From JABDMH01 sp965223215 (GTDB lineage: Bacteria > Bacteroidota > Bacteroidia > Chitinophagales > Saprospiraceae), in NCBI GenBank assembly GCA_965223215.1, contig CBDCVZ010000010.1, positions 682,001-746,000 of the forward strand: a stretch of 64,000 nucleotides of DNA. The letters are read 5' to 3'. Numbering within the stretch: position 1 is the stretch's first letter; each line of letters opens with the position of its first letter. Both the position numbers and the translations under genes were made by a program. Below, piece after piece: positions 47,064 through 55,913 of the stretch. The notes under the pieces are model-generated. The model searched no databases. It had not been told where the DNA came from and worked only from the letters and a program-made list of their open reading frames with translations.

Positions 47064-47071
47064 TAACTTTG
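47064..47071 (+). promoter_or_regulatory. putative Bacteroidota -7 box for the sialidase-like gene
   Basis: TAACTTTG, a perfect TAnnTTTG, 9 bp before the first ATG (47081). It lies in the short divergent gap with the Nramp-like gene. It overlaps an in-frame TTG at 47069, which rules that start out. Confidence 0.45.
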
Positions 47072-47080
47072 CACTTGACA

Positions 47081-48118
47081 ATGACTGAAAAAATGAAAAG
47101 AGTTTATTTCTGCCACGTTTGCCTTGTTTTTATCTCGATGGTGCAACTTCGAGCACAGCAAATTACACAATCGGGATTCGTCTTTGACACGGTTGCTTTT
47201 CCCAGCTGCCATGCCTCCACCATCTCCGATACGGAGGGAGGGCTAGTAGTAGCCTGGTTTGGAGGCACGCACGAAAAGCATGAGGATGTCGGGATTTGGG
47301 TGTCTCGCCAGGAGGGAAAGACATGGACAGCACCGATTGAAGTTGCCAATGGTGTTCAGCACGAAGATAAACGGTATCCTTGTTGGAATCCCGTGCTCTT
47401 CGATCACCCAACTCTGGGCCTCATGTTATTCTTCAAAGTCGGGCCGAACCCTCGTGAATGGTGGGGTGAATTAATGATCTCTCAAGATAATGGACAAACC
47501 TGGAGTCTTCCACGCCGACTGCCAGAGGGGATCGACGGACCAGTCAAGAATAAACCAGAATTGCTTCCTGATGGCACGCTCCTGTGCCCCTCCAGCACCG
47601 AATACGAAGGTTGGCGCGTACATATGGAGATGACCAGAGATGGAATTTCTTGGAAACGCATTGGTCCACTGCTCCAGATGGACACTGCCTATCAGGTGAT
47701 TCAGCCGAGTATCCTGATTCATGACAACGGCGAACTCCAGATACTCTGTCGAACCAAAAATAATCGCGTGGCAACCGCTCGATCTGTGGATCATGGCGAA
47801 ACCTGGACGGCAATCGAGTTGACGGAGCTGCCGAATCCCAATTCTGGGACAGATGCGGTAACGGCGAGCAATGGAAATCACTATTTGGTGTACAATCCCA
47901 CCATCAATACGCCGGGCAGATGGGGTGGACCCCGTACGCCCCTGGTGCTTGCTGTTTCTTCCGATGGTGTGACTTGGCAGGATGTGTTGACCCTCGAGGA
48001 TGAGCCCGGTGAATACTCTTATCCCGCCATTGTCACGGATCGACAGGGAAATTTACAGATTACTTACACTTGGAGAAGGGAAAAAATCAAACACGTTACG
48101 GTGAAGATCATGCATTGA
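47081..48118 (+). CDS. Secreted sialidase-like BNR/Asp-box protein
   Basis: A 345-residue protein with a signal peptide (VYFCHVCLVFISMVQLRAQ) and a six-bladed beta-propeller typical of the BNR family. Asp-box-like repeats are SRQEGKTW, SQDNGQTWSLP, SVDHGETW and SSDGVTW. The fold fits glycoside hydrolases such as sialidases or unsaturated-uronidase relatives; the catalytic Arg triad and Tyr/Glu pair are not clear from inspection, so the activity is unproven. The ATG at 47081 is the first after the -7 box; ATG 47093 (MKRVYF) is equally plausible. It is divergent from the Nramp-like gene. Confidence 0.88.
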   Translation: MTEKMKRVYFCHVCLVFISMVQLRAQQITQSGFVFDTVAFPSCHASTISDTEGGLVVAWFGGTHEKHEDVGIWVSRQEGKTWTAPIEVANGVQHEDKRYPCWNPVLFDHPTLGLMLFFKVGPNPREWWGELMISQDNGQTWSLPRRLPEGIDGPVKNKPELLPDGTLLCPSSTEYEGWRVHMEMTRDGISWKRIGPLLQMDTAYQVIQPSILIHDNGELQILCRTKNNRVATARSVDHGETWTAIELTELPNPNSGTDAVTASNGNHYLVYNPTINTPGRWGGPRTPLVLAVSSDGVTWQDVLTLEDEPGEYSYPAIVTDRQGNLQITYTWRREKIKHVTVKIMH

Positions 48119-48183
48119 GAAATCTAGCTAACGGAATAAAGACACCAGCGCCAATATCGGAACCAGATCACTAATCGTGCACA

Positions 48184-49203
48184 TTATTGTAGCCCCTTAA
48201 ACCAAAACATTAATTCCTCCTGATCAACAATCCCCCAAGTGTGTGGATGTCTCGTTCCATCTGGACGATAACCACGATTGGTCGTTGCGATGAGTTCCGC
48301 TTGCGAATTGCCAAGCAACTGCAGCTGATTGACCAGACCGGCCGCATCAATCGCATTCATCCCAAAGTAACTTTTTTGCCGATTCTTCATCCACCACTGG
48401 ATGTCGGGCTCTGTATAGCATCGAATCGGAATGTTGTCCAGTAATACCAATCGTTGGTCAAGACCTAGTGCTTTGTGAAAAGGTGAATACTCTACAAAAG
48501 CCTCATGGGCATCGTGCGGTGTACCCCCGAGATTCTTGGCCAGGGTATGATTTACCCAGGTTGCTTCGCCGACCGAAAGGGGATTGGTCTGATAGGTTTG
48601 CGCAATGTTTCCATCATCCCAAAATCGAACGAAATCCAATGGTGCGTCACAGATGGCTATGGCTGCAGCTCGGAGTTGATGGGCAGAGTTACCCCGGGCA
48701 CACCATATCGCAAATTTGAGAGCTCTGGTGCCGGCCAAAGACATCCCGACGAACATCATGGGGAGATCGGAGAGCCCATGGGAGGTTTGTATCTCATGAA
48801 TGTAGCGGTCAAGTTGTCTATATCGCTTCTCTTCAAAGAGAAACTCAAATGGATTGCCTGTAGTCACAAATGCCATGGCGAATCCTGACCTAATGGCGGG
48901 CACATACATGCGCATTTCATAGCCGATGTGCGATGTGTCTCGACCACTGTTGAAACTGACAATCAGACCTTTAGGATCCTGTCTTGGCAGCAACAAAGTA
49001 TATCCGGCATCTTCGCTGGGCATGGTTAGCCCGGGAGCCATCGAAATATGGCTTGAATCATAGGATTCACGAACTTCGATGAGCTGCGGTCTGCTGGGAT
49101 CGGTGTTGGCTTTGCAACCAACATTACCTACCGAGAATGCGACCAGAATAAAGAGACACAGGGTAGATCCATCACACAATCTGTCTCTATCTACTTCAAT
49201 CAT
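48184..49203 (-). CDS. Lipoprotein-like alpha/beta hydrolase
   Basis: A 339-residue protein with a signal peptide ending in a lipobox-like NVGC (Cys about residue 30). The middle has FVGMSLAGTRAL, a nucleophile elbow of the G-x-S-x-x-G kind; the terminal HPHTWGIVDQEEL could hold the catalytic His. Strand-helix alternation (GLIVSFNSGRDTS, MAFVTTGNPFEF, AAAIAICDAPLDF) fits an alpha/beta hydrolase. The family is not otherwise recognised. The start overlaps the last 8 bp of the gene upstream on the same strand, so they form a two-gene unit. Confidence 0.72.
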   Translation of the reverse strand: MIEVDRDRLCDGSTLCLFILVAFSVGNVGCKANTDPSRPQLIEVRESYDSSHISMAPGLTMPSEDAGYTLLLPRQDPKGLIVSFNSGRDTSHIGYEMRMYVPAIRSGFAMAFVTTGNPFEFLFEEKRYRQLDRYIHEIQTSHGLSDLPMMFVGMSLAGTRALKFAIWCARGNSAHQLRAAAIAICDAPLDFVRFWDDGNIAQTYQTNPLSVGEATWVNHTLAKNLGGTPHDAHEAFVEYSPFHKALGLDQRLVLLDNIPIRCYTEPDIQWWMKNRQKSYFGMNAIDAAGLVNQLQLLGNSQAELIATTNRGYRPDGTRHPHTWGIVDQEELMFWFKGLQ

Positions 49204-49618
49204 TATAGGGAAGGATGTCAGGCTCTATAAACGATGCCTTAGACCGAGGATTAGCCAGGATCTCCTCGCTGTAGTGACTGAGTAAGAGTTCTTTGAAGTT
49301 TAAGAGCAGTCGTGGAAATTTCGAGATCAATTCACTAAAACTGCTGTACGGTGATCGGTGCATGAAGTGGGCAATCGTTTTGACGGCAGCCCTTGTAATG
49401 GTCTCATGATATTTCGTGCCATCGCCATGATGCTGGTCAAAGGCCTCAATTTGTTCACACATGATTTCTTCTGCCTCCTCCCTGGAGTATTGGCTCAAAA
49501 GAATAAAGGCCAAGCGAAGATGTGCAGAATGATCAAACCAAAGGGGTGGCAGTGATAGGTTGGCAAATCTTTCAGCAAAAACAGAATCGCTAAGTGTTAG
49601 ATGCTTAGAGTCATTCAT
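49196..49618 (-). CDS. Conserved hypothetical helical protein (His-rich)
   Basis: A 140-residue, all-helical soluble protein. The segment LWFDHSAHLRLAFILLSQY with conserved His, and FDQHHGDGTKYHETITRA, look like a histidine-lined helical bundle seen in a widespread family of unknown function. No signal peptide. It is the first gene of a two-gene minus-strand unit, overlapping the hydrolase by 8 bp. The -7 box at 49623-49630 sits just before the ATG, suggesting a leaderless message. No function can be given. Confidence 0.75.
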   Translation of the reverse strand: MNDSKHLTLSDSVFAERFANLSLPPLWFDHSAHLRLAFILLSQYSREEAEEIMCEQIEAFDQHHGDGTKYHETITRAAVKTIAHFMHRSPYSSFSELISKFPRLLLNFKELLLSHYSEEILANPRSKASFIEPDILPYND

Positions 49619-49622
49619 ACTA

Positions 49623-49653
49623 CAAAATTATAAGTAATTGAAGATGAGAGCAA
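49623..49653 (-). promoter_or_regulatory. putative promoter TTG-N20-TAATTTTG for the two-gene unit 49618-48184
   Basis: On the minus strand TTG at 49653-49651 is followed after 20 bp by TAATTTTG at 49630-49623, a full match to TAnnTTTG. The predicted start site lies at or next to the ATG. Confidence 0.5.
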
Positions 49654-50081
49654 CTACAAAACAAGATTGAAAAAACAATTCACACCAAATCGTGTTCTGC
49701 CCCAATCACATCCTTTCTATATGTCGTTTGAATTTGTCAAAAATTCTCATACCAACTCATTGAGGAAAGAGCGGTCAAAGCGAAATCAGAGGTCGAAGCT
49801 TTCCATCTAGCCAAAGGGTGCCGCAATAGTGAGAGTCATCGATCTGAAGTTATAAAATCTTTTTTGTGGAGGATGGATCTTGGAAATATGAAATCGATTT
49901 TAAAGAAATTGAAATAAATGGCAGCGGACTATTCTTTTTGTCTCCTGGCCAAGTCTTAACGGTTCTTCAAATGCGACCTCATTTGCAAAGAGACTAATCT
50001 GGCACAACAACCTTCTGGCGTGGTTTCTCTGCGATTTTGATATCTTAATAGCCATCAGATCATCCAGAGAAAACACGTAAA
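49654..50081. other. intergenic region upstream of the six-gene catabolic set
   Basis: About 430 bp with no gene. It should hold the promoter of the cluster at 50082, but only weak boxes (TATCTTAA at 50041) are visible. No hairpin or riboswitch-like structure was recognised. Confidence 0.45.
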
Positions 50082-51278
50082 ATGAAAACTCAAAAAATTA
50101 CCATGCTGGGCACTGGACTCATTGGAACATTCTATACCATGTGCTTACACGGTCAACGCAGCAGGGATCAAGTGGTCGGTATTTATTCTAGATCTCGTGA
50201 GCGAGCGGATAAGTTTGCCACAGATTGGAACATACCCCATCCATTCACTGATCTGAAGGAGGCTATTGAAGACCCTGATACAGGTGTGGTGGTCATCGGA
50301 TTGCCCAACAGTCAACACGAAGAAGCCGTCCATTTGGCCGCCGCGGCAGGCAAGGCCATTCTGTGCACAAAACCGCTGGGCCGAACAGCTGAGGAGGCAA
50401 AACGAATGTTAGACGCCGTTGAATCAGCGGGTGTTTTTCATGGGTATTTGGAAGATCTGGCCTACACGCCGAAGACCCTAAAAGCGCTAAAATCTGTCCA
50501 GGCAGGTGCTTTAGGGAAGGTACTATGGACCCGATCTCGCGAAGCCCATCCAGGTCCTCACAGTGATTGGTTTTGGAATCCTGAGATGTCGGGTGGGGGC
50601 GCCATCATCGACCTGGGATGTCATTGTATTGAAATCGGCAGAAATTACATTGGCAAAGATGTCAAGCCGGTAGAGGTAATGTGTTGGGCTGACACGCAGT
50701 TGAAGCCTATTGAAGCTGAAGACAATGCGATTGGTTTGGTTAAATATGCATCTGGTGCCATAAGTCAATTTGAGGTTAGTTGGACCTATCGTGGTGGTAT
50801 GGATTTGCGAGATGAAGTGGCTGGATCGGAGGGCACCATTCGCACCGACCATTTTCTGAGAACTGGCTTTGAAATGTTTACAGATGTTGGTTTGGGTGGC
50901 TACGTGGCCGAAAAAGCCGAGAGTGACCGTGGCTGGTTGTTTCCCGTAGGGGATGAGGTGCATGAATTAGGTTACAATGATATGTTTACAGACATGTTTT
51001 CCGCCTTAGAAAAAGGTGAGTCACCTATGGAGTCCTTTTATGATGGTTACATTGTCAATGCCATCATGGATGCCTGCTATCGTTCGGCTTCCTCCAAAAA
51101 ATGGGAGCCAGTAGTTTTGGATGTTTGGAGGGGACGTGAAGCAACTCAAGAGAAATCTACAATTGCTGAATACGATAAATTACATTATTTAATCAAAGAG
51201 GAATTATTGCCCGATGGTCGAAGGAAGGCAATCGTCAAACACAAAGAGACAGGCGAAATATCTGAGCAGCTCATCTAA
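50082..51278 (+). CDS. Gfo/Idh/MocA family oxidoreductase, first gene of the catabolic set
   Basis: A 398-residue NAD-dependent oxidoreductase. N-terminal Rossmann motif MLGTGLIGTFYTMCLHG, then VVIGLPNSQHEEAV and the lysine motif LCTKPLGRTAEEA (the usual EKP is TKP, lysine kept). The C-terminal domain has HSDWFWNPEMSGGGAIIDLGCHCIEIG, with the catalytic His/Asp region typical of inositol or sugar dehydrogenases. It probably oxidises a sugar or cyclitol hydroxyl in the cytosol. It begins the cluster; the next gene starts at the base after its stop. Confidence 0.93.
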   Translation: MKTQKITMLGTGLIGTFYTMCLHGQRSRDQVVGIYSRSRERADKFATDWNIPHPFTDLKEAIEDPDTGVVVIGLPNSQHEEAVHLAAAAGKAILCTKPLGRTAEEAKRMLDAVESAGVFHGYLEDLAYTPKTLKALKSVQAGALGKVLWTRSREAHPGPHSDWFWNPEMSGGGAIIDLGCHCIEIGRNYIGKDVKPVEVMCWADTQLKPIEAEDNAIGLVKYASGAISQFEVSWTYRGGMDLRDEVAGSEGTIRTDHFLRTGFEMFTDVGLGGYVAEKAESDRGWLFPVGDEVHELGYNDMFTDMFSALEKGESPMESFYDGYIVNAIMDACYRSASSKKWEPVVLDVWRGREATQEKSTIAEYDKLHYLIKEELLPDGRRKAIVKHKETGEISEQLI

Positions 51279-52067
51279 ATGTTATCGGGTAAAAACATAT
51301 TAATTATCGGTGGTACGACCGGTCTTGGATTTTCAGCTGCGGCCGCATTCATTGATCGGGGAGCTATGGTGGCTGTCACTGGACGCAATGGAGATTCCTG
51401 CACAACGGCAGAGGAAGAACTAGGAGGTAATTGTCTGGCCATTCAAGCTGATGCCACAGAAGAGGGATCAACTGAGGATGTCATCGAGCAATGTATGCAT
51501 CAATGGGGTGATTTGCATGGACTATACCATGTGGCAGGTGGAAGTGGGCGCAGATTTGGTGATGGTCCACTCCACGATTTAACCTTGGAAGGATGGGAAC
51601 AAACATTACGTTTGAATCTCACAGCTATGATGTTGAGTAACCGAGCCGCCATCCGGGTGTTTCTAGGTCAAGGGCTGGGTGGTGCCATCTTAAATATGGG
51701 GTCGGTGCTCGGATTTTCACCCTCACCACATTATTTTTCGACGCACGCATATGCAGCTGCCAAAGCAGCCATCATCGGATTCTCCAGGTCCATCGCAGCC
51801 TACTACATCAAGGAAAATATCAGGGTAAATGTAATCGCCCCTGCCCTGGTAGATACACCCATGGCCAGCAGAGCCATGCAAAACGATGAAATTCAACATT
51901 ACATCGCCAGCAAACAACCCCTGGATGGCGGTAGGGTAGGGATGCCCCATGACCTAGATGGAGCTGCCTCTCTTTTACTATCTGATGAAGCAAACTTTAT
52001 CACGGGGCAGGTGATTTCAGTGGATGGAGGCTGGCATCTCAGTGAAGGTCAATATCTGGCAAAATGA
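51279..52067 (+). CDS. SDR family oxidoreductase
   Basis: A 262-residue short-chain dehydrogenase. Cofactor loop GGTTGLGFSAAAAF, NAG-like region (YHVAGGSG), catalytic serine in LNMGSVLG, and YAAAK (Tyr and Lys). The C-terminal NFITGQVISVDGGWHL is standard. It acts on a hydroxyl or keto group, presumably the product or precursor of the oxidoreductase encoded just upstream; the two genes are abutting with no gap. It overlaps the ROK gene by 4 bp (ATGA). The specific substrate is not known. Confidence 0.94.
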   Translation: MLSGKNILIIGGTTGLGFSAAAAFIDRGAMVAVTGRNGDSCTTAEEELGGNCLAIQADATEEGSTEDVIEQCMHQWGDLHGLYHVAGGSGRRFGDGPLHDLTLEGWEQTLRLNLTAMMLSNRAAIRVFLGQGLGGAILNMGSVLGFSPSPHYFSTHAYAAAKAAIIGFSRSIAAYYIKENIRVNVIAPALVDTPMASRAMQNDEIQHYIASKQPLDGGRVGMPHDLDGAASLLLSDEANFITGQVISVDGGWHLSEGQYLAK

Positions 52068-52957
52068 AAGGAAAATACATTGGAATTGACTTAGGTGGAA
52101 CCAACATCAAGGGACTCATCCTGCAAGATGGGAAAATCACTAAAAAAGTAGTACGCAAGACCCGGGAGCAGGGAAATTGGCAGCAGGAGGTGATGCATGT
52201 ACACCGAGAACTGATGGCTCATCACGATGGTCAAACCCTCAGGGTGGGCTTATCTGCTCCGGGAATCACTGGCGCTGACAACCGCACCATTGCTTTTCTT
52301 CCCAACCGCCTGAAAGGCTTAGAAGATCTTGATTGGTCTGAATTTCTTGGAGTTGATGCCAATGTTTTAAACGACGCACACGCTGCCTTGCTGGCCGAGG
52401 CCAAAATGGGTGTGGGCAGAGATCACCGAAATCTGGTGATGATTACCCTGGGCACTGGGGTAGGTGGTGGGCTGCTCATCGACGGCAAAATTCATCAGGG
52501 ATTTTTGCACCGGGCCGGACATCTTGGACACATGTCTGTGGATGCTACAGGTGAACGGCCAAGCATTACTGGAATCACAGGTAGCCTGGAGGATGCCATC
52601 GGAGAAAACAGCATTGAAGCACGTTCACTGGGTCGTTTTCAGAGTACCCACGAATTGGTCAATGCCTTTTCCGATGGAGATCATTGGGCAACATTTATCT
52701 GGCTCAGCTCCGTACGCAAGTTGGCTCTAGCCATCAGTTCGATGTGCAATACGCTGAGCCCTACTGCCGTGATACTAGCCGGAGGAATATCAAATGCGGG
52801 GGAGGCATTGTTGGGGCCCCTGAGGTCATTCCTTGACCTCTATGAATGGCGTCCGGGTGGAGTTAAGACGCCAATTCTACAGGCTCATTTTCGAGAATAT
52901 GCCGGTGCTCTAGGCGCCGCCCTCTTCTGTGCGGAGCAATCCGAGCAGTTAGCATAA
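52064..52957 (+). CDS. ROK family sugar kinase lacking the zinc-binding cysteines
   Basis: A 297-residue ROK protein without a DNA-binding domain, so a kinase rather than a repressor. It has the phosphate-binding GIDLGGTNIKG, a catalytic Asp in VLNDAHAALLAEA and the glycine-rich ITLGTGVGGGLLIDG. The family's zinc motif (CxCGxxGCxE) is replaced by SITGITGSLE, with the three Cys changed to Ser, Thr and Ser, while the surrounding HRAGHLGHMSVDATG is kept. It should phosphorylate a sugar or amino sugar. Translationally coupled to the SDR gene. Substrate unknown. Confidence 0.92.
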   Translation: MKGKYIGIDLGGTNIKGLILQDGKITKKVVRKTREQGNWQQEVMHVHRELMAHHDGQTLRVGLSAPGITGADNRTIAFLPNRLKGLEDLDWSEFLGVDANVLNDAHAALLAEAKMGVGRDHRNLVMITLGTGVGGGLLIDGKIHQGFLHRAGHLGHMSVDATGERPSITGITGSLEDAIGENSIEARSLGRFQSTHELVNAFSDGDHWATFIWLSSVRKLALAISSMCNTLSPTAVILAGGISNAGEALLGPLRSFLDLYEWRPGGVKTPILQAHFREYAGALGAALFCAEQSEQLA

Positions 52958-53023
52958 ATCACGCTTGCTTCAGGCTTGGATTCAGATAATATTTTTAGAT
53001 CTTCCCGCGAATTTTACTAAGCG

Positions 53024-53803
53024 ATGGAGTTTGCGACTCAATATTTAGAAAAGTGCCGGCAAATCATTGACACGATTGCATTGCAGAAGGAGGAGATTTC
53101 TACTGCGGCTTCATGGTTTTCTCAAACGATTGCGGCGGGGAGAATGGTGCATGTATTCGGATCGGGTCACAGCCGGATTATGGTGGAGGAGATGTGGCCA
53201 CGCTATGGATCCTTTCCCGGTTTTAATCCGATTGTCGAGCTATCCTTGACGTTCCACAACCTGGTAGTCGGTGCCAATGGACAGCGTCAGGCCATGTTTT
53301 TGGAGAATGTATCTGGGTTGGCGGCTAGGATTCAGAGAAATTTTTCCATGACGGATCAAGATTCTGCCCTAGTGATATCGAGTAGCGGTTGTAATATTGT
53401 GCCCATCGAAATGGCAGAGTTGTTTCAAGAGAAAAAAATAAAGGTCGTGGCACTTATTAGCAAAAAACACGCACAAGGATCTGAGAGTAAACGATCGGAT
53501 GGAAAAAAGCTTTCTGACTTTGCAGATTTGGTGCTAGATACAGGAGCTCCTTTGGGTGATGCTATGGTTAAAATACCATCATTACCTACGCCTGTTTCTC
53601 CTGGTTCTACCGTAGGTGGTTCCATACTAATTAATTGTTTAAAGGCTGAGACTGCTCGCAATTTAGTAAGTGCCGGAAAATCACCCATGGTATTGACCGC
53701 CGGTGCAATAATCGGCACTGATGCAGCGAGCAAACTATTTGAGTCTGCCTACGATGATCATGCGGAGCGGATGGCCAAACTTTTCCAGACAACTTCTAAT
53801 TAA
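53024..53803 (+). CDS. SIS-domain phosphosugar isomerase/binding protein (UPF0309-like)
   Basis: A 259-residue SIS domain protein. HVFGSGHSRIMVEEMWPRYGSFPGFNPI is the hallmark of the UPF0309 group, and LVISSSGCNIVPIEMAELFQEKK is the second phosphosugar-binding loop. It ends in helices facing the dimer. Such proteins isomerise or bind phosphosugars in the cytosol; here it would act after the ROK kinase. It begins 66 bp after the kinase stop. No HTH domain is present, so it is not an RpiR-type regulator. Confidence 0.92.
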   Translation: MEFATQYLEKCRQIIDTIALQKEEISTAASWFSQTIAAGRMVHVFGSGHSRIMVEEMWPRYGSFPGFNPIVELSLTFHNLVVGANGQRQAMFLENVSGLAARIQRNFSMTDQDSALVISSSGCNIVPIEMAELFQEKKIKVVALISKKHAQGSESKRSDGKKLSDFADLVLDTGAPLGDAMVKIPSLPTPVSPGSTVGGSILINCLKAETARNLVSAGKSPMVLTAGAIIGTDAASKLFESAYDDHAERMAKLFQTTSN

Positions 53804-53829
53804 ATGATATTTAGCTAATTTGTTAAGCC

Positions 53830-54858
53830 ATGCAAGAACGCCCCATACGTACCACAGTGATCGGCAGCTACCCATTTCCCGCCTGGCTGGAATTTGCAGC
53901 TCAGAATCTCGATCAATTTGGAAAGAAGGACATCGAAGAAATGGTGGATGATGCCGTCGTTAGTGCTGTGCAAGACCAGGTTCGTGCCGGCCTTGATGTC
54001 ATTTCAGATGGCGAGCAAACCAGGCTCGATTTTAATTTATCGTTTTATGGTTTTCTAAAAGGTATAAAAAAGGAGACCTCATCCCCCCGGAGGTGGGGAC
54101 CACCCGCACATGATCAACGAGGCAAACATCAGATCGTGGGCAAACTTGAAACACCTCAGGGTTTTGGGGTGGTCGATGAATTTAAAAGATTACAGAGACT
54201 GGCACCATCAAATCCCACTTTAAAAGCCAGTGTGCCAGGCCCTTTTACTTTGAGCGGACGCCTGGTTCCCAATGCAGAATACAAAGACCGCTATGCCATC
54301 ACTGAGGCACTATTGCCTTCAGTACGTCAGGAGCTCGTTGATCTGGTCCAGGCGGGATGTAGGGAAATCACGGTAGACGAACCTTCGATGAGTTGTTATG
54401 CCTATAAAGAAGATACCAAACGATTTGTCGATATTTTTAATCGAACGGTTGAGCCGATTGTAGGACAATGCCGACTTTCGACTCATTTATGCTTTGGCAA
54501 TTTTAAGGGCCACCCAGTAGGATACCGTCGCATCGCGCCGATGCTACCCGATTTTCTTGATTTCAAGGTGGACGAAATTCATCTCGAAATGGCCAATCGT
54601 GAATTTGCTGAAATTGAACTAATTGCTGAGTTTGCTAAACAAATGGATGTAGCAGTTGGAGTAGTTGATGTTAAATCATATTACATTGAATCGGTAAAAG
54701 ACATCAGGGCGCGAATTAACGAGTGTCTCAAATATATTTCCGCAGATAAACTGTCGATTGCACCAGACTGCGGATTAAGTCAAACGGCACGCTGGGCGGC
54801 TCAGAAAAAGCTCACAAATATGGTGGCGGCAGCGGAGGAAGTTCGAGGCCAATTATGA
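53830..54858 (+). CDS. Cobalamin-independent methionine synthase-like protein (MetE C-terminal type)
   Basis: A 342-residue protein equal to the catalytic half of MetE, without the N-terminal half. It begins RTTVIGSYPFPAWL, and carries SDGEQTR, the zinc ligands in STHLCFGNF (His and Cys) and a later Cys in APDCGLSQTARW. Stand-alone relatives include methyl-transfer and epoxyalkane coenzyme M transferase enzymes, in which zinc activates a thiol. Within a sugar cluster its role is unclear: methyl transfer or cleavage of a C-S or C-O bond are possibilities. It follows the SIS gene after 26 bp. Confidence 0.9.
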   Translation: MQERPIRTTVIGSYPFPAWLEFAAQNLDQFGKKDIEEMVDDAVVSAVQDQVRAGLDVISDGEQTRLDFNLSFYGFLKGIKKETSSPRRWGPPAHDQRGKHQIVGKLETPQGFGVVDEFKRLQRLAPSNPTLKASVPGPFTLSGRLVPNAEYKDRYAITEALLPSVRQELVDLVQAGCREITVDEPSMSCYAYKEDTKRFVDIFNRTVEPIVGQCRLSTHLCFGNFKGHPVGYRRIAPMLPDFLDFKVDEIHLEMANREFAEIELIAEFAKQMDVAVGVVDVKSYYIESVKDIRARINECLKYISADKLSIAPDCGLSQTARWAAQKKLTNMVAAAEEVRGQL

Positions 54859-54960
54859 TTAATTATCTGAAAGTCTCTAACCGGTGGCTTATGGATATGA
54901 ATGAAACCAGCAATGGTCTTCTTTTAACCCACAAATAACCCCTAAGATTCGGAGTAAGAA

Positions 54961-55815
54961 ATGTCTTTAAAAAGAGCGATTTTAAGGGACGATGCATTCC
55001 TAAATTCTGTAGAAACTGCCGATAGAAATGGTGATGGTTTTCACCTTTGGTGGTTGGGACAAAGTGGATACCTAATCCAATTTGGTGGATCGCACTTACT
55101 GATCGATCCTTACTTATCCGATTCGTTGACAAATAAATATGCTACTACAGATAAACCCCATGTCAGAATAACGGAGCAGGTCGTAAGTCCTCAGTACTTG
55201 AATTTCATTGATGTTGTTACCTCAAGCCATAACCATACAGATCACCTAGATGGAGACACCCTTGTCCCACTCCTCCAGGTTAATGATGAGATTAAACTAG
55301 TGATACCTGAGGCGAACCGAGATTTTGTTGTTAACAGGATTCATTGTGAGCCTGATTTTCCATTGGGCTTGATTCAGGCAGAAAAAATATCAGAAAATGG
55401 ATTTACAATTCACGCTATTCCCGCTGCCCACAACGAGGTAACCAAGGATGATCGAGGACGTTGTCATTATTTAGGCTACGTTTTTGAGTTTGGATCCTGG
55501 ACCATTTATCATGCAGGAGACACGTTATGGTACGATGATCTGCCCAAATGGTTGAATGGTTTTAAAATCGATGTGGCCTTATTACCCATCAATGGAAATA
55601 AACCGGAGCGAAGAGTAGCCGGCAATTTAGACGGTGAGGAGGCGGCTCGATTGGCTCACTTGATCGGAGCACGGATGGTCATTCCCTGCCACTACGATAT
55701 GTTTACTTTCAATACGGCTGACCCACAAGAATTTGCACAGCACTGCCGACTACTCCATCAGCCCTATAAAATATTGCAATGTGGTGAGCGGTGGAGCAGT
55801 GAGAGTCTTGTTTAG
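54961..55815 (+). CDS. MBL-fold UlaG-like lactonase/hydrolase, last gene of the set
   Basis: A 284-residue metallo-beta-lactamase-fold protein like L-ascorbate-6-phosphate lactonase. It has FHLWWLGQSGYLIQFGGSHLLIDPYLSDSL, the metal motif SSHNHTDHLDGD, and HAGDT and IPCHYDMF later. It is longer than the UPF0173 protein at 306-995. It would open a lactone or hydrolyse a phosphate-linked sugar product, and closes the cluster, 102 bp after the MetE-like gene. Start ATG 54961 is preceded by a short gap without a clear promoter. Confidence 0.9.
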   Translation: MSLKRAILRDDAFLNSVETADRNGDGFHLWWLGQSGYLIQFGGSHLLIDPYLSDSLTNKYATTDKPHVRITEQVVSPQYLNFIDVVTSSHNHTDHLDGDTLVPLLQVNDEIKLVIPEANRDFVVNRIHCEPDFPLGLIQAEKISENGFTIHAIPAAHNEVTKDDRGRCHYLGYVFEFGSWTIYHAGDTLWYDDLPKWLNGFKIDVALLPINGNKPERRVAGNLDGEEAARLAHLIGARMVIPCHYDMFTFNTADPQEFAQHCRLLHQPYKILQCGERWSSESLV

Positions 55816-55913
55816 CTCCAACCCCGGCGAGCACTAGAACAACCTTCATCAAAACTACACCAGAGTGTGGGTTGTCATAGCTGTTGCTGTTTCATCTTTG
55901 GATAAAGAACACC

